A stretch of DNA of 64,000 bases from Streptomyces tsukubensis (GCF_009296025.1 NZ_CP045178.1:3348001-3412000), one strand, 5' to 3'; positions 8,467-17,071 are shown, counted from the first letter of the stretch. The notes: generated from the sequence alone by a model not told the origin. Program-made: numbers and translations.

Positions 8467-8571
8467 CAGGGCGTAACGGGCCCCCAGCGCGTATCGGCCT
8501 CCGGCGTGTACCGGGCCCCCGGCACGTACCGAGCCTCCGTCGCGTGTCGAGCCCCCGCCCGTACCGGGCAC
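8452..8571. repeat. Degenerate repeats in the intergenic spacer
   Basis: The 3' arm of the terminator hairpin is followed by several imperfect copies of a motif like CGTACCGGGCCCCC (for example near 8454, 8470, 8486 and 8508). They look like decayed duplications of the terminator arm. No gene is present between 8390 and 8621. Confidence 0.55.
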
Positions 8572-8621
8572 GCGGCGGTCCGGCCGGACGCCCGGCCCGG
8601 CCCTGCGCCCGGCGCCCGGCG

Positions 8622-9917
8622 TCAGTTGTGCCAGGTCCTCGGACGCAGCGGCAGCCCCGAGTCGCCGGATTCCGGGGTGCGGACGGCGAGTATCTGGTTG
8701 ACGCCGATCCTGTTGCGCTCGAAGGCCAGCGCGGAGGCGGCCATGTAGAGGCGCCAGATACGGGCACGGCCGGGCGAGGTCAGGCGGACGGCCTGCGTCC
8801 AGTTCCGCTCCAGGTTGGTGACCCAACGCCGCAGCGTAAGGGCGTAGTGCTCGCGGATCGACTCCATGTCGCGGATCTCGAACCCGGCGTTCTCCAGCAA
8901 GGAGGCGGTGGAGCCGACCGGGGCCAGCTCGCCGTCGGGGAAGACGTAGGCGTCGATGAACTTGTCGACCTCGTAGGTCTCCTCGTTCCTGCGCGGCCTG
9001 CGGGCGATCTGGTGGTTGAGCAGCCGGCCGCCGGGCTTGAGCAGGGAGAACACGTCGTGGGCGTACTCCTGGTAGCGCGCGGCTCCGACGTGCTCCGCCA
9101 TGCCGATCGAGGAGATGGCGTCGAAGGGCCCGTCGGTCACATCGCGGTAGTCCTGGACGCGGATCTCGACCCGGTCGGTCAGCCCCTCCTCCGCGACGCG
9201 CTTGCGGGCGAAGGCGGCCTGCTCATTGGAGAGGGTGATGCCGACGACACTCACCCCGTGCTCGCGGGCCGCGTGGATGGCCATCGAGCCCCAGCCGCAG
9301 CCCACGTCGAGCAGGCGCTGGCCCGGGGTGAGGGCGAGCTTGTCGCTGATCAGTTCGAGCTTGTCGTGCTGGGCGCTCTCCAGGGTGCCCTCGGGCTCCC
9401 AGTACGCGCACGAGTAGACCATCGACGGGCCGAGCACCAGTTCGTAGAAGTCGTTGCCGACGTCGTAGTGGTGGCTGATGGCCTGCTTGTCGCTGCGCTT
9501 GGTGTGCAGGTGGCCGCGGCGGGTCCTGCGCATCTCCTCGGCCGGCGGGGGCGGCGGGAGGTAGGGGCCCGCGAGGGCGACGAGACCGCGTGCGGCGGCG
9601 CGTACGGAGGGGTCACGGACCGATTCGAAAGCGGTCTTCGCGTCCTCACCGCGCTCCCAGATCAGTTCCGCGAGCTGGTCGAGCGCCTCGTAGAGGTCGC
9701 CCTCGACCTGGAGGTCGCCCGAGACCCAAGCACGGGCGAGGCCCAGCTCGCCCGGCTTCCACAGCAGCCTGCGGAGGGCGCGACGGCTACGGAAAATAAG
9801 GACAGGACCGCCGGGCGGACCCGACTCGCTGCCGTCCCAGGCGCGAACGCGGACCGGGAGCGGGGCTCCCAGCAGCTGTTCGGCGAGAGTCGTGAGCCGC
9901 AACGCGGCGTCTTGCAT
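8622..9917 (-). CDS. cfa: Cyclopropane-fatty-acyl-phospholipid synthase
   Basis: A 431-residue SAM-dependent enzyme that adds a methylene bridge to unsaturated acyl chains of membrane phospholipids. The start MQDAALRLTTLAEQLLG (ATG 9915-9917) has GGAGGTG at ideal distance; the frame is open to 9959, but the upstream ATG lacks a site. Residues 1-150 form the N-terminal lipid/substrate region (RRALRRLLWKPGELGLARAWVSGDL). The catalytic part has HYDVGNDFYELVLGPSMVYSCAYW, SAM loop LLDVGCGWGSMAIHAA near 200, GITLSNEQ and SIGMAEHVG, all as in CFA synthases. It is a peripheral membrane enzyme and likely a monocistronic gene. From memory it corresponds in position to SCO3091. Confidence 0.95.
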   Translation of the reverse strand: MQDAALRLTTLAEQLLGAPLPVRVRAWDGSESGPPGGPVLIFRSRRALRRLLWKPGELGLARAWVSGDLQVEGDLYEALDQLAELIWERGEDAKTAFESVRDPSVRAAARGLVALAGPYLPPPPPAEEMRRTRRGHLHTKRSDKQAISHHYDVGNDFYELVLGPSMVYSCAYWEPEGTLESAQHDKLELISDKLALTPGQRLLDVGCGWGSMAIHAAREHGVSVVGITLSNEQAAFARKRVAEEGLTDRVEIRVQDYRDVTDGPFDAISSIGMAEHVGAARYQEYAHDVFSLLKPGGRLLNHQIARRPRRNEETYEVDKFIDAYVFPDGELAPVGSTASLLENAGFEIRDMESIREHYALTLRRWVTNLERNWTQAVRLTSPGRARIWRLYMAASALAFERNRIGVNQILAVRTPESGDSGLPLRPRTWHN

Positions 9918-10107
9918 GGCGCACACCTCCATGTCGGGGAAGCCGGGAACGGTTTCCACACCACGTAAACACCAACAGGGGGTTCACGCAGTCCCGTTAC
10001 TGCGTAAGGGAACGGTAAAATAGATGGTTACGCCACGTAATTTTTCCGGAGGGGACATTCCGGATCGCGTACCGACCCCATGGCCGCCCACGGACCCCAC
10101 AACACGC

Positions 10108-10147
10108 CGAAGGGGCGCTCGCACCACGGATGGCGAGCGCCCCTTCG
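10108..10147. terminator. Intrinsic terminator, 15-bp stem
   Basis: A perfect 15-bp inverted repeat (10108-10122 with 10133-10147) with a 10-base loop lies between ndh and the cfa start. It most likely ends read-through from ndh. Confidence 0.75.
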
Positions 10148-10293
10148 ACAGAAAGATGTACGAACAGGGTGTAACGGACCACGGGTACGGTGACCGGCCG
10201 TCACCGTCTCGCGGTCACTCCCGGTACCCGTCCGTCGGCGGTGGGCCGACGGTACGGTTCCGGGCGGTCCGAGGGCCGGGAGCGGCTACGCCG

Positions 10294-10319
10294 GGCGCCG
10301 TACGCGAGGGTACGGCGCC
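10294..10319. terminator. Hairpin 3' of ndh
   Basis: A perfect 10-bp inverted repeat GGCGCCGTAC/GTACGGCGCC with a 6-base loop lies 30 bp downstream of the ndh stop on the minus strand. It is a likely first terminator for ndh. No gene lies in 9918-10348. Confidence 0.65.
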
Positions 10320-10348
10320 GGGCGACCACGCGCGCCTGGCCTACGGCC

Positions 10349-11776
10349 TCAAGAGGCCTTGGCGGTCTCGCCCTCGGTCTTGAGGTCGGCGGCGGCGACG
10401 GACGCCTTCTCCGCGGGCTTCTCGGCCGAGGCGGGGCGGGGCGCCGGCTTGGCGGCCTCGTAGAACTCCTCGCGGGGAGTCTCCATGGCGCCGAGCGAGA
10501 CGACCTCGCGCTTGAGGAACATGCCGAGGGTCCAGTCGGCGAGCACCCGGATCTTCCGGTTGAACGTCGGCATGGCCATGCCGTGGTAGCCACGGTGCAT
10601 GTACCAGGCGAGACGGCCCTTGAGCTTGATCTTTGTCTTGCCCAGGACGATCATCGCGACGCCCTTGTGCAGGCCGAGACCGGCGACCGCGCCCTTGTTG
10701 GCGTGGCTGTACTCCCGCTGCGGGAAGCCCCGCATGCCGGAGACGACGTTGTCACCGAGGACCTTCGCCTGCCGCAGCGCGTGCTGCGCGTTGGGCGGGC
10801 ACCAGGCGTTGGGGTTGCCGGCCTTGCGGCCGACGAGGTCGGGCACCTGGGCGTTGTCGCCCGCGGCCCAGATGTAGTCCGTGCCCTGGACCTGGAGGGT
10901 GGAGCCGGCGTCGACGTGGCCGCGCGGGCCGAGCGGGAGACCGAAGCGGGAGAGGACCGGGTTGGGCTTGACGCCCGCGGTCCAGACGATGGTCTGCGAG
11001 TCGACCTCAAGGCCGTTGTTCAGCTTGACGTGACCGTCGACGCAGGAGTCCATGCCGGTCTTGAGGTAGATCTCGACCCCGCGGCTCTCCAGGTGCTGCT
11101 TGCCGTAGGCACCGAGCTTGGGGCCGACCTCGGGGAGGATCTTGTCGGCGACGTCGACGAGGAGGAAACGCATGTCCTCGCGCTTGACGTTGGGGTAGTA
11201 CTTGGCCGCGTCCCTGGCCATGTCCTCGACCTCACCGACGGTCTCGGCACCGGCAAAGCCGCCGCCGACGAAGACGAAGGTGAGCGCCTTGCGGCGGATC
11301 TCCTCGTCCCGGGTGGAGTCGGCCTTGTCGAGCTGCTCAAGCACGTGGTTGCGCAGACCGATGGACTCCTCGATGCCCTTCATGCCGATGCCCTGCTCGG
11401 CGAGGCCGGGGATCGGGAAGGTACGGGAGACCGCGCCCATCGCGATGACCAGGTAGTCGAAGGGCAGCTCGTACGCCTCGCCGACGAGCGGCGCGACGGT
11501 GGCGACCTTGCGGTCCTGATCGATGGTGGTCACCCGGCCGGTCAGCACCTCTGCCTTGGGCAGCACGCGTCGCAGCGGGACGACGACGTGCCGAGGCGAG
11601 ATGTTGCCTGCGGCTGCTTCGGGGAGGAAGGGCTGGTACGTCATGTACGAGCGCGGGTCGACGACCGTGACGGTCGCCTCCCCGTAGCGCATCTTCTTCA
11701 GAATGCGTCGAGCTGCGTACAGGCCTACGTACCCACCGCCTACAACGAGGATCCTGGGACGCTCCGTGGTGCTCAT
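10349..11776 (-). CDS. ndh: Type II NADH dehydrogenase (NDH-2)
   Basis: A 475-residue flavoenzyme, MSTTERPRILVVGGGYVGLY, with start ATG 11774-11776. It transfers electrons from NADH to menaquinone without pumping protons, at the inner face of the membrane. Two Rossmann folds are visible: the FAD site GGGYVGLYAARRI near residue 12, and the NAD site FVFVGGGFAGAETVGEVEDM near 180. The FAD-closing motif YIWAAGDNAQVP is near 305. The C-terminal part carries membrane-anchoring amphipathic helices, then a dispensable Ala/Pro/Lys tail. Length and motifs fit actinobacterial NDH-2; from memory the S. coelicolor equivalent is SCO3092. Two Rex-like operator sequences upstream suggest control by NADH/NAD balance. 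Confidence 0.93.
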   Translation of the reverse strand: MSTTERPRILVVGGGYVGLYAARRILKKMRYGEATVTVVDPRSYMTYQPFLPEAAAGNISPRHVVVPLRRVLPKAEVLTGRVTTIDQDRKVATVAPLVGEAYELPFDYLVIAMGAVSRTFPIPGLAEQGIGMKGIEESIGLRNHVLEQLDKADSTRDEEIRRKALTFVFVGGGFAGAETVGEVEDMARDAAKYYPNVKREDMRFLLVDVADKILPEVGPKLGAYGKQHLESRGVEIYLKTGMDSCVDGHVKLNNGLEVDSQTIVWTAGVKPNPVLSRFGLPLGPRGHVDAGSTLQVQGTDYIWAAGDNAQVPDLVGRKAGNPNAWCPPNAQHALRQAKVLGDNVVSGMRGFPQREYSHANKGAVAGLGLHKGVAMIVLGKTKIKLKGRLAWYMHRGYHGMAMPTFNRKIRVLADWTLGMFLKREVVSLGAMETPREEFYEAAKPAPRPASAEKPAEKASVAAADLKTEGETAKAS

Positions 11777-11810
11777 GGAATCGAGTATCCACCTCCTCGG
11801 GGGGTACCCC

Positions 11811-11828
11811 TCGTGCGCCCCTTCACAA
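11811..11828 (-). promoter_or_regulatory. Degenerate Rex-like site near ndh start
   Basis: On the minus strand the sequence TTGTGAAGGGGCGCACGA matches the left half of the Rex operator (TTGTGAA) well and the right half weakly. It lies about 35 bp before the ndh start codon. Confidence 0.3.
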
Positions 11829-12084
11829 GCTTTGACGGCACCTCTGCTACACTGCGCGGCCCGCGTGACGCAGGTCATGGTCACCAAGGGGAACCAGAGT
11901 GCGGCGCGAGACGTTGTGCACCCCTCGTGAACTGGCCGGATCCACCTCAACTCCCTGGCGTGGGATGCCTGATGTCACCCGCCCGACACATGGGCGATAC
12001 GTCCCCCTCATCTCCCCCCGCCCCCGCTGAGGACCCTTGAGGGGGCCCGTTGGGCGAGAACCTCGCCCGGTGGTGCCGTTTTCC

Positions 12085-12102
12085 TTGTGAAGAACTTCAC
12101 GA
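12085..12102. promoter_or_regulatory. Rex operator (ROP) candidate
   Basis: TTGTGAAGAACTTCACGA is a near-perfect inverted repeat matching the published Streptomyces Rex consensus TGTGAACNNNTTCACA except at the seventh and last positions. Rex represses respiratory genes, including NADH dehydrogenase and cytochrome bd genes, when NADH is low. The site is about 310 bp upstream of ndh and is also upstream of the divergent glycoside hydrolase; ndh is the more likely target. Confidence 0.6.
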
Positions 12103-12200
12103 ACTTTCCGCCGAGGGTGTCGGCGCCCCGCTCCATTCACCCCTTTTGGGGTCGCCCGACGCTGGGGATACGACGCACGCAGGACGCCGTCCAGGCGCGG

Positions 12201-12264
12201 GCCGGGCACTGCCGGGGGTGGGGCCGGGCACTGCCAGGTGGGGGCCGGGCTCTGCCGGGGGTGC
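12201..12264. repeat. 21/22-bp tandem repeat, 3 copies
   Basis: Three near-identical units beginning GCCGGGC start at 12201, 12223 and 12244 in the 720-bp non-coding region between ndh and the glycoside hydrolase. Apart from the Rex-like and LacI-like sites and this repeat, I see nothing else in 11777-12499. Confidence 0.8.
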
Positions 12265-12334
12265 GCCGCACGGGAGTGCGAGCGCCCTCGCCCCGTTGAC
12301 ATGAACTCTTCGCACCCGGAATCATCCCGTCCGT

Positions 12335-12350
12335 CCGACAACGTTGTCGG
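12335..12350. promoter_or_regulatory. LacI-family operator candidate
   Basis: CCGACAACGTTGTCGG is a perfect 16-bp palindrome with a central CG, the shape bound by LacI/GalR-family sugar repressors. A TTGACA -35-like element lies at 12296-12301. The site is 150 bp upstream of a secreted glycoside hydrolase, which fits sugar-dependent repression. No LacI gene is in the window. Confidence 0.55.
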
Positions 12351-12499
12351 CACGCCCCGGCGTGACAGCACGTCCCCCGACGCCATGACTGCGCCGACAC
12401 GCCCCACGACGGCAGGGCCACGACGGAGTGGGGACGTGACACCGCCGCGCCTGGCGTGCCCGAGGGGTTCGGCCCGCTCGGCCGGCCCGAGGAGGCCTC

Positions 12500-14203
12500 A
12501 TGCGACGGGAACGGTCAGCGGATCAGGAACATCCAACGAGCCAGGAACATCCAACGGGTCAGGGACGGCCGACAGACCAGGGAATGGGCGACCGCGGGCT
12601 GCCCCGGCGCACACTGCTCCGCGCCGGGGCGGTGACCGGTCTCGGCGCCGCCGGTGCGGTGACCGCGTTGGCGGGTGGCTCCCCCGTCCTCGCGGCGGAA
12701 GGCGCGACAGGCCGCGGGGGCACGAGTGCGAGCGGGGCGGGTGCGGCCGGGCAGGCGGGAGGGGCAGGATCGACCCTCGAATTCGGCCGCGGTGGCGCCG
12801 GCGGCTCCGTCGCCTCGTCGCTCGCCGACGCCCACCGGGCCGCGCTGACCAACCTCTTCGACGTCAACACCGTCCCTTATGACCCAGCGACGTACGACAG
12901 GACCGGGCTGATGTCCGATCCGCCGGGCGTCTTCATCCGGGCGGGCGGTGGCTACGAGCAGCCGTGGACCAGGGACGCCTCGGTCAACACCTGGAACGCG
13001 GCCTCGTCCCTCTCCCCCGGCCCCGCGCGCAACACCCTGTGGTCGGTGGTGGACCGCCAGGACGACGGGTCGCTGATCGTGCTCCAGGACAACCAGTGGT
13101 GGGACCAGATCATCTGGGCGGTCGCCGCCTGGCACCACTACCGGGTCACCGGCGACCGCGCGTTCCTCACCGACGCGTACGCCACGGCCGTGCACACCCT
13201 GCGCCGCAACCGCGCCGAGCACTACAACGCGCGCTACGGCCTCTTCGAAGGCCCCGCCTTCATGCAGGACGGCATCGCGGGCTACCCGAGCCCTCCCTAC
13301 GACCCGGACAACGACTCGTCGTTCGTACTCGACCACCCGGACACGGACAAGCTGATGTCCCTGTCCACCAACTGCCTCTACCACGCCGGTTATCTGGCCT
13401 GCGCGGCGATGGCGGAGGAGAAGGGCGAGAGACGTGAGGCGGCCAAGCTGCGTGCGGAGGCGGCCCGGCTGCGGAGGACCGTCAACGCCCGGCTGTGGCG
13501 GCCGGAGGCGGGCACCTACGGCTACTTCCTGCATGGAATCGGTGAGCGGGTGGGCCGCCTGGAGCCGTACGAGGAGGCAGGCGGGCTCGCACTCGCGGTG
13601 CTGTGCGGGGTGGCCTCCCCTGCCCATACGCGCTCGGTCCTCGCCCGTACGCACCGCGAGCCGCACGGCGTGGTCAATGTGTGGCCGCACTTCCCGCGGT
13701 TCGACGACGCGCACCCCGGCAGGCACAACGTGACGGTGTGGCCGATGGTCGTCGCCATGTGGGGCCACGCGGCAGCGGCGGGCGGGCGTACCGATCTGCT
13801 GGCCGAGGCGCTCAAGGACGTGGCGGGGCTGGTGGCGGGTGACGGCCACTTCTGGGAGCTGTACAACGCGCGCTCCGGCGCGCCGGACGGCGGTTGGCAG
13901 GTGGGGCACGCCTGGGATTCACAGCCGGACCAGACCTGGTCGGCCACCGGCTGTCTGCGCATGATCCACCGGGGCCTCTTCGGCATCCGCCACGAGCGCA
14001 CGGGCCTGCGCCTGACCCCGTCACTGCCGTCCGGCTGGGGCCCGGTGACGCTGCGGGGTTTCCCCTACAGGCGGGCGGTCCTCGACATCACCCTGGAGGG
14101 TGCGGGCCGCCGTGTCACCTCGGCCACGATGGACGGCCACCGGCTTCGTACGGTGCCCGCGGATCTACGGGGACGGCACCGGATCCGGGTCGAGTTGGCG
14201 TGA
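12500..14203 (+). CDS. Secreted glycoside hydrolase (MGH1/GH63-like), Tat substrate
   Basis: A 567-residue protein starting at ATG 12500 behind GGAGG (12491-12495). Its N-terminus has a twin-arginine signal, LPRRTLLRAGAVTGLGAAGAVTALAGG, at about residues 33-62, with likely cleavage after an Ala-rich stretch; export should be by Tat. The mature part has the alpha-toroid features of glucosidase-like enzymes: YEQPWTRDASVNTWNAAS near 150, DNQWWDQIIWAVAAWHHY near 195, GPAFMQDGIAGYPS, VNVWPHFPRFDDAHPG, VTVWPMVVAMWGHAA, and a short beta-sandwich at the end. Conserved Asp/Glu and Trp residues suggest an inverting (alpha/alpha)6 hydrolase. The substrate is not certain. The upstream palindrome suggests sugar-controlled expression. 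Confidence 0.8.
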   Translation: MRRERSADQEHPTSQEHPTGQGRPTDQGMGDRGLPRRTLLRAGAVTGLGAAGAVTALAGGSPVLAAEGATGRGGTSASGAGAAGQAGGAGSTLEFGRGGAGGSVASSLADAHRAALTNLFDVNTVPYDPATYDRTGLMSDPPGVFIRAGGGYEQPWTRDASVNTWNAASSLSPGPARNTLWSVVDRQDDGSLIVLQDNQWWDQIIWAVAAWHHYRVTGDRAFLTDAYATAVHTLRRNRAEHYNARYGLFEGPAFMQDGIAGYPSPPYDPDNDSSFVLDHPDTDKLMSLSTNCLYHAGYLACAAMAEEKGERREAAKLRAEAARLRRTVNARLWRPEAGTYGYFLHGIGERVGRLEPYEEAGGLALAVLCGVASPAHTRSVLARTHREPHGVVNVWPHFPRFDDAHPGRHNVTVWPMVVAMWGHAAAAGGRTDLLAEALKDVAGLVAGDGHFWELYNARSGAPDGGWQVGHAWDSQPDQTWSATGCLRMIHRGLFGIRHERTGLRLTPSLPSGWGPVTLRGFPYRRAVLDITLEGAGRRVTSATMDGHRLRTVPADLRGRHRIRVELA

Positions 14204-14324
14204 GACGGGTCGAGTCTCCGGCGTGAGACGGGTCGAGACTCCGGCGTGAGACCGGGAGCCGCGCGGCCGGCCGGGGGCGGCGAGGCGGGCGGCTCCCGGC
14301 CAGGACCGGCGGACTGATGCGGGT

Positions 14325-14402
14325 CGCGGTTGCGGTTGCCGTTGCCCTTGCCGTTGCCCTTGTCCTTGCCGTTGCCCTTGCCGTTGCCCTTGCCCTTGTC
14401 GT
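14325..14402. repeat. Hexanucleotide microsatellite
   Basis: About 78 bp is built from TTGCCG/TTGCCC/TTGCGG hexamers. It abuts the TetR stop codon. Read on the minus strand past that stop it would encode a (Lys/Asn-Gly)n tail, so a single stop-codon change would extend the regulator. Confidence 0.9.
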
Positions 14403-14987
14403 TCAGCCCGCCAGGAGATCGACGGCGACCGCCAGCCGTTCGAGGTAGAACTCCCGTTCCTGGGCCTGGTGTTTGAGGCCGATCGACGCGCTGACCAGCG
14501 TCTGTGCGACAGGGCGGGCGACCTCCCGCCCCGACTTGGCGGCGAGGGCGATGGCGTCCGTGATCAGTTCCTCGAAACGTAGCGGCGCGGTCTCGACGAT
14601 CTCTCCGAGGAGATCGGGGTTCTCCTCGATGACCACCGCCACATCGCGCGCCAGCGGGCCGATGTAGCGGCCCGCCCAGTGGTCGAACGATTCGACGAGG
14701 CGCCCGGCGAGGGGGCGGCCGGTCTCGGCCAGTACGTGTTCGACCGCCGTGAGATCGCGCTCCAGGGCCTGGGTGACCGCGGCGCGGAACAGGGCCTCCT
14801 TCGAGGAGAAGAGGAAGTAGAGCCCTGGCCGGGAGATGCGCGCCGCCCGTGCGACCTCCTCCATCGAGGTCTTCCGGTAACCGAATCGCGCGAAGGTGAC
14901 CATGGCGGAGTCCAGAACCGTGGTCCTGCGGTCGGTATCGGCGACGGGCGAAGGCGGGTGGCCGACCTCGGGACTGCTACTGCTCAT
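14403..14987 (-). CDS. TetR/AcrR-family transcriptional regulator
   Basis: A 194-residue repressor, start ATG 14985-14987. The N-terminal DNA-binding domain is clear: RRTTVLDSAMVTFARFGYRKTSMEEVARAARISRPGLYFLFSSKEALFRAAVTQ (about residues 20-75), with the recognition helix ISRPGLYFLF. The remaining helices form the ligand-binding and dimerisation domain. It is divergently transcribed from an SDR gene across a 63-bp spacer containing an inverted repeat, so it probably represses that SDR and itself. The ligand is unknown, probably the SDR substrate or a related lipophilic compound. Confidence 0.9.
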   Translation of the reverse strand: MSSSSPEVGHPPSPVADTDRRTTVLDSAMVTFARFGYRKTSMEEVARAARISRPGLYFLFSSKEALFRAAVTQALERDLTAVEHVLAETGRPLAGRLVESFDHWAGRYIGPLARDVAVVIEENPDLLGEIVETAPLRFEELITDAIALAAKSGREVARPVAQTLVSASIGLKHQAQEREFYLERLAVAVDLLAG

Positions 14988-15014
14988 GAGGCGAGCATAC
15001 GAGCGCGAACCTAG

Positions 15015-15042
15015 CTATACAAATAGAGCCTAGTAAGTATAG
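15015..15042. promoter_or_regulatory. Candidate TetR operator
   Basis: CTATAC (15015-15020) and GTATAG (15037-15042) form an inverted repeat within the A/T-rich 63-bp divergent spacer, and CCTAG occurs next to each arm. Its position between tetR and the SDR gene makes it the likely operator overlapping both promoters. Confidence 0.5.
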
Positions 15043-15050
15043 TCACCGCC

Positions 15051-16076
15051 ATGGCTACTGGACGACCTGCTACGGGGACGGCTCGCGAACTCACCCCGCC
15101 GCCCTGCACCACTTCCGCCTCCCCCTCCACTTCCCCCTCCGCCTCTCGCACCGCGGCCGAGGTGGTGGAGGGTGTCGACCTCAACGGCGTCCGCGCGATC
15201 GTGACGGGAGGTTCCTCGGGCATCGGGGTCGAGACGGCCCGTGCGCTGGCCTGGGCCGGGGCGGAGGTGACGCTCGCCGTCCGTGACACGACCGCGGGAG
15301 AGGCCGTCGCCGGGACGATCAGGGAGTCGACCGGAGGGATCCGCCCCCGAGTCGTACGGCTCGACCTCGCGGACAGGGCCGCCGTCGCGGGGTTCGCCAG
15401 GGCGTGGTCCGGCCCGCTGCACCTGCTGGTCAACAACGCGGGCGTGATCACCGGTGGCCTCGAACGGACCTGTGAGGGCTGGGAGTTGCAATTCGCGACC
15501 AATCACCTCGGTCACTTCGCCCTCGCCACGGGGCTGCACGACGCCCTGGCCCTGGGAGCGTCGGACCTCGGCGGAGCGCGGATCGTCTCCGTCAGCTCGA
15601 CGGCTCACATGCGTTCCGGCATCGACTTCGACGACCTGCACTTCGAGCGTCGCGCTTACGACGCGCAGATCGCGTACGCCCAGTCGAAGACGGCGAACTC
15701 CCTGTTCGCGGTCGAGGCGACCCGGCGCTGGGCGTCCGAAGGCATCGTCGCCAACACGGTGAACCCGGGCGGTGTCGCGACGGGGCTGCAACGGAACTTC
15801 ACCACCCGGCAGAGGGAGTCGCTGGACGCGGCGGAGGCGGCCGGGGTCTTCACGTACAAGACAGTGGAACAAGGGGCGGCCACCAGTCTCGTCGCGGCCG
15901 TCGCGCCGGAGTATGCCCACTCCGGAGGGCACTACCTGGACGATTCACAGGAGGCCTACACCGTGCCGAACGACGCCGACCTCGCGCGGCACCCGCACGG
16001 AGTCAAGGAATGGGCGCTCGATCCGGCCACCGCCGAGCGCCTGTGGGCGGTCTCGACAGCCCTGCTCCGTTCCTGA
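15051..16076 (+). CDS. Short-chain dehydrogenase/reductase
   Basis: A 341-residue NAD(P)-dependent oxidoreductase. After a roughly 40-residue Thr/Ser/Pro-rich leader it shows the cofactor motif AIVTGGSSGIGVETARAL near residue 50, LHLLVNNAGV near 125, the NHLGHFAL helix, the catalytic Ser in RIVSVSSTAH near 180, and YAQSKTANSLF (Tyr and Lys of the YxxxK site) near 208. The organisation resembles the retinol-dehydrogenase/WW-domain-oxidoreductase-like SDR subgroup common in actinobacteria. The substrate is unknown. It is divergent from, and probably controlled by, the adjacent TetR. An internal start nearer the fold is possible because the leader is low complexity. Confidence 0.88.
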   Translation: MATGRPATGTARELTPPPCTTSASPSTSPSASRTAAEVVEGVDLNGVRAIVTGGSSGIGVETARALAWAGAEVTLAVRDTTAGEAVAGTIRESTGGIRPRVVRLDLADRAAVAGFARAWSGPLHLLVNNAGVITGGLERTCEGWELQFATNHLGHFALATGLHDALALGASDLGGARIVSVSSTAHMRSGIDFDDLHFERRAYDAQIAYAQSKTANSLFAVEATRRWASEGIVANTVNPGGVATGLQRNFTTRQRESLDAAEAAGVFTYKTVEQGAATSLVAAVAPEYAHSGGHYLDDSQEAYTVPNDADLARHPHGVKEWALDPATAERLWAVSTALLRS

Positions 16077-16082
16077 CCAGGG

Positions 16083-16232
16083 CGCCGGCATGCCGGCCTT
16101 GGCCGGTTCGACCAGCATGGAGCGCTTGTCGGTGGGCGCGGGGATACGGCGTACGAATCCGGCCTGCTCAAGACGGGGCACGGTACGGGTGACGGTGGGC
16201 GTGTCGCCCAGTGGCCTCGACCCGTCCTGCAT
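16083..16232 (-). pseudogene. MarR-family regulator fragment
   Basis: On the minus strand a short stretch reads GDTPTVTRTVPRLEQAGFVR followed by RIPAPTDKRSMLVE. This is the recognition helix and wing of a MarR-type winged helix. The rest of the family (N-terminal helices, dimerisation helices) is missing in every nearby frame, so this is a remnant. No other gene is seen between 16077 and 16348. Confidence 0.6.
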
Positions 16233-16348
16233 GCGGAGGCGAGGCCATCCGCCGCAAGAAACGGGACGGGGCGAGGTGTTCGCCGTCAGGGACCGCGATC
16301 AAGTGCAGGCGGTCCGGGTACCAGGGGGGCCGGACCGCCCCGGTACCG

Positions 16349-17071
16349 CTACCGCCGCGTGAGCGGGCCATGAAGGCGCGGGCCAGAGCTGAACTCGGCA
16401 CGGTCACGACTGCGCGTTCCGCCTGGCGCTGGAGTGTCCCCGCACTGCCCAGTGATGGTGTGCACCAGTCGCCACACGCGAGTTGAGGGGTTGTTCTCGT
16501 GCTCCGAGTGCTCCGGCGCGAGTTCCCGGGCACGTTTGGCCGCCTGCTCCCAGCGGCCGCCACCGTAGTCGCGCACGAAGTCGACGCTTTTGTCGGGGCG
16601 GACCTCCGCGTACTTCTCAAGCAGTGGCTTCAGGGCCTGGTAGCCGGCCACCCAGCCGCGGTGATCGGCGTGGTGCAGGAGGAGCCACAGCTCGAAACAC
16701 GGGTTGGAAACGGCGAGTTCGATGGCCTCGCGCCGTGCGAGTGCCTGGGCCCGGTCCAGGTCCTCGAAGGCATCGACATCCACCACACACCACACCTGGT
16801 CGAACTCGCCGCCCGAGCCGCCCCATCGCTTCGCCGCATACTGCACGACCTGGGACGGCGACCCTGGCCTCTCGGTGACGCGGACCGAGAGCGTCCTGCG
16901 TTTCAACGCGGCCTTGAAGCCATTGAGGTAGTCGCTTTCCGTGGTCTCGGCGCCACAGACCACCAGTAGCCGGTCGAGACTGTCGCGGGTGTCGGTCTCA
17001 CGGCTGAGATCAGTTTCGTGCGAGGGACCTCGGGGGCTCTTCCTGCCGTCCGGCTTCGGAGTCCTTGCCAC
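16349..17071 (-). CDS. RloB-domain protein (AbiLii-like)
   Basis: A 240-residue protein from a GTG (17069-17071) preceded by a purine-rich site, overlapping the end of the ATPase gene by 62 bp, so the two are translationally coupled. It has the RloB pattern: LLVVCGAETTESDYLNGFKAAL near 35-57, FDQVWCVVDVDAFEDLDRA near 95, AVSNPCFELWLLLHHADHRG near 125. RloB domains are thought to have a Toprim-like fold and occur beside AAA ATPases in restriction and abortive-infection loci. The ATPase-RloB order matches what I recall of AbiL (AbiLi/AbiLii). The C-terminal 40 residues look unstructured. Role inferred: effector of an anti-phage system. Confidence 0.75.
   Translation of the reverse strand: MARTPKPDGRKSPRGPSHETDLSRETDTRDSLDRLLVVCGAETTESDYLNGFKAALKRRTLSVRVTERPGSPSQVVQYAAKRWGGSGGEFDQVWCVVDVDAFEDLDRAQALARREAIELAVSNPCFELWLLLHHADHRGWVAGYQALKPLLEKYAEVRPDKSVDFVRDYGGGRWEQAAKRARELAPEHSEHENNPSTRVWRLVHTITGQCGDTPAPGGTRSRDRAEFSSGPRLHGPLTRR

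Noticed and set aside
5510..8767. Minus-strand open frame of more than 1000 codons opposite the first permease
   Set aside because: It mirrors the FtsX-like permease and has no recognisable motif.
15030..15932. Minus-strand frame opposite the SDR gene
   Set aside because: Shadow of a well-supported SDR with intact cofactor and catalytic motifs.
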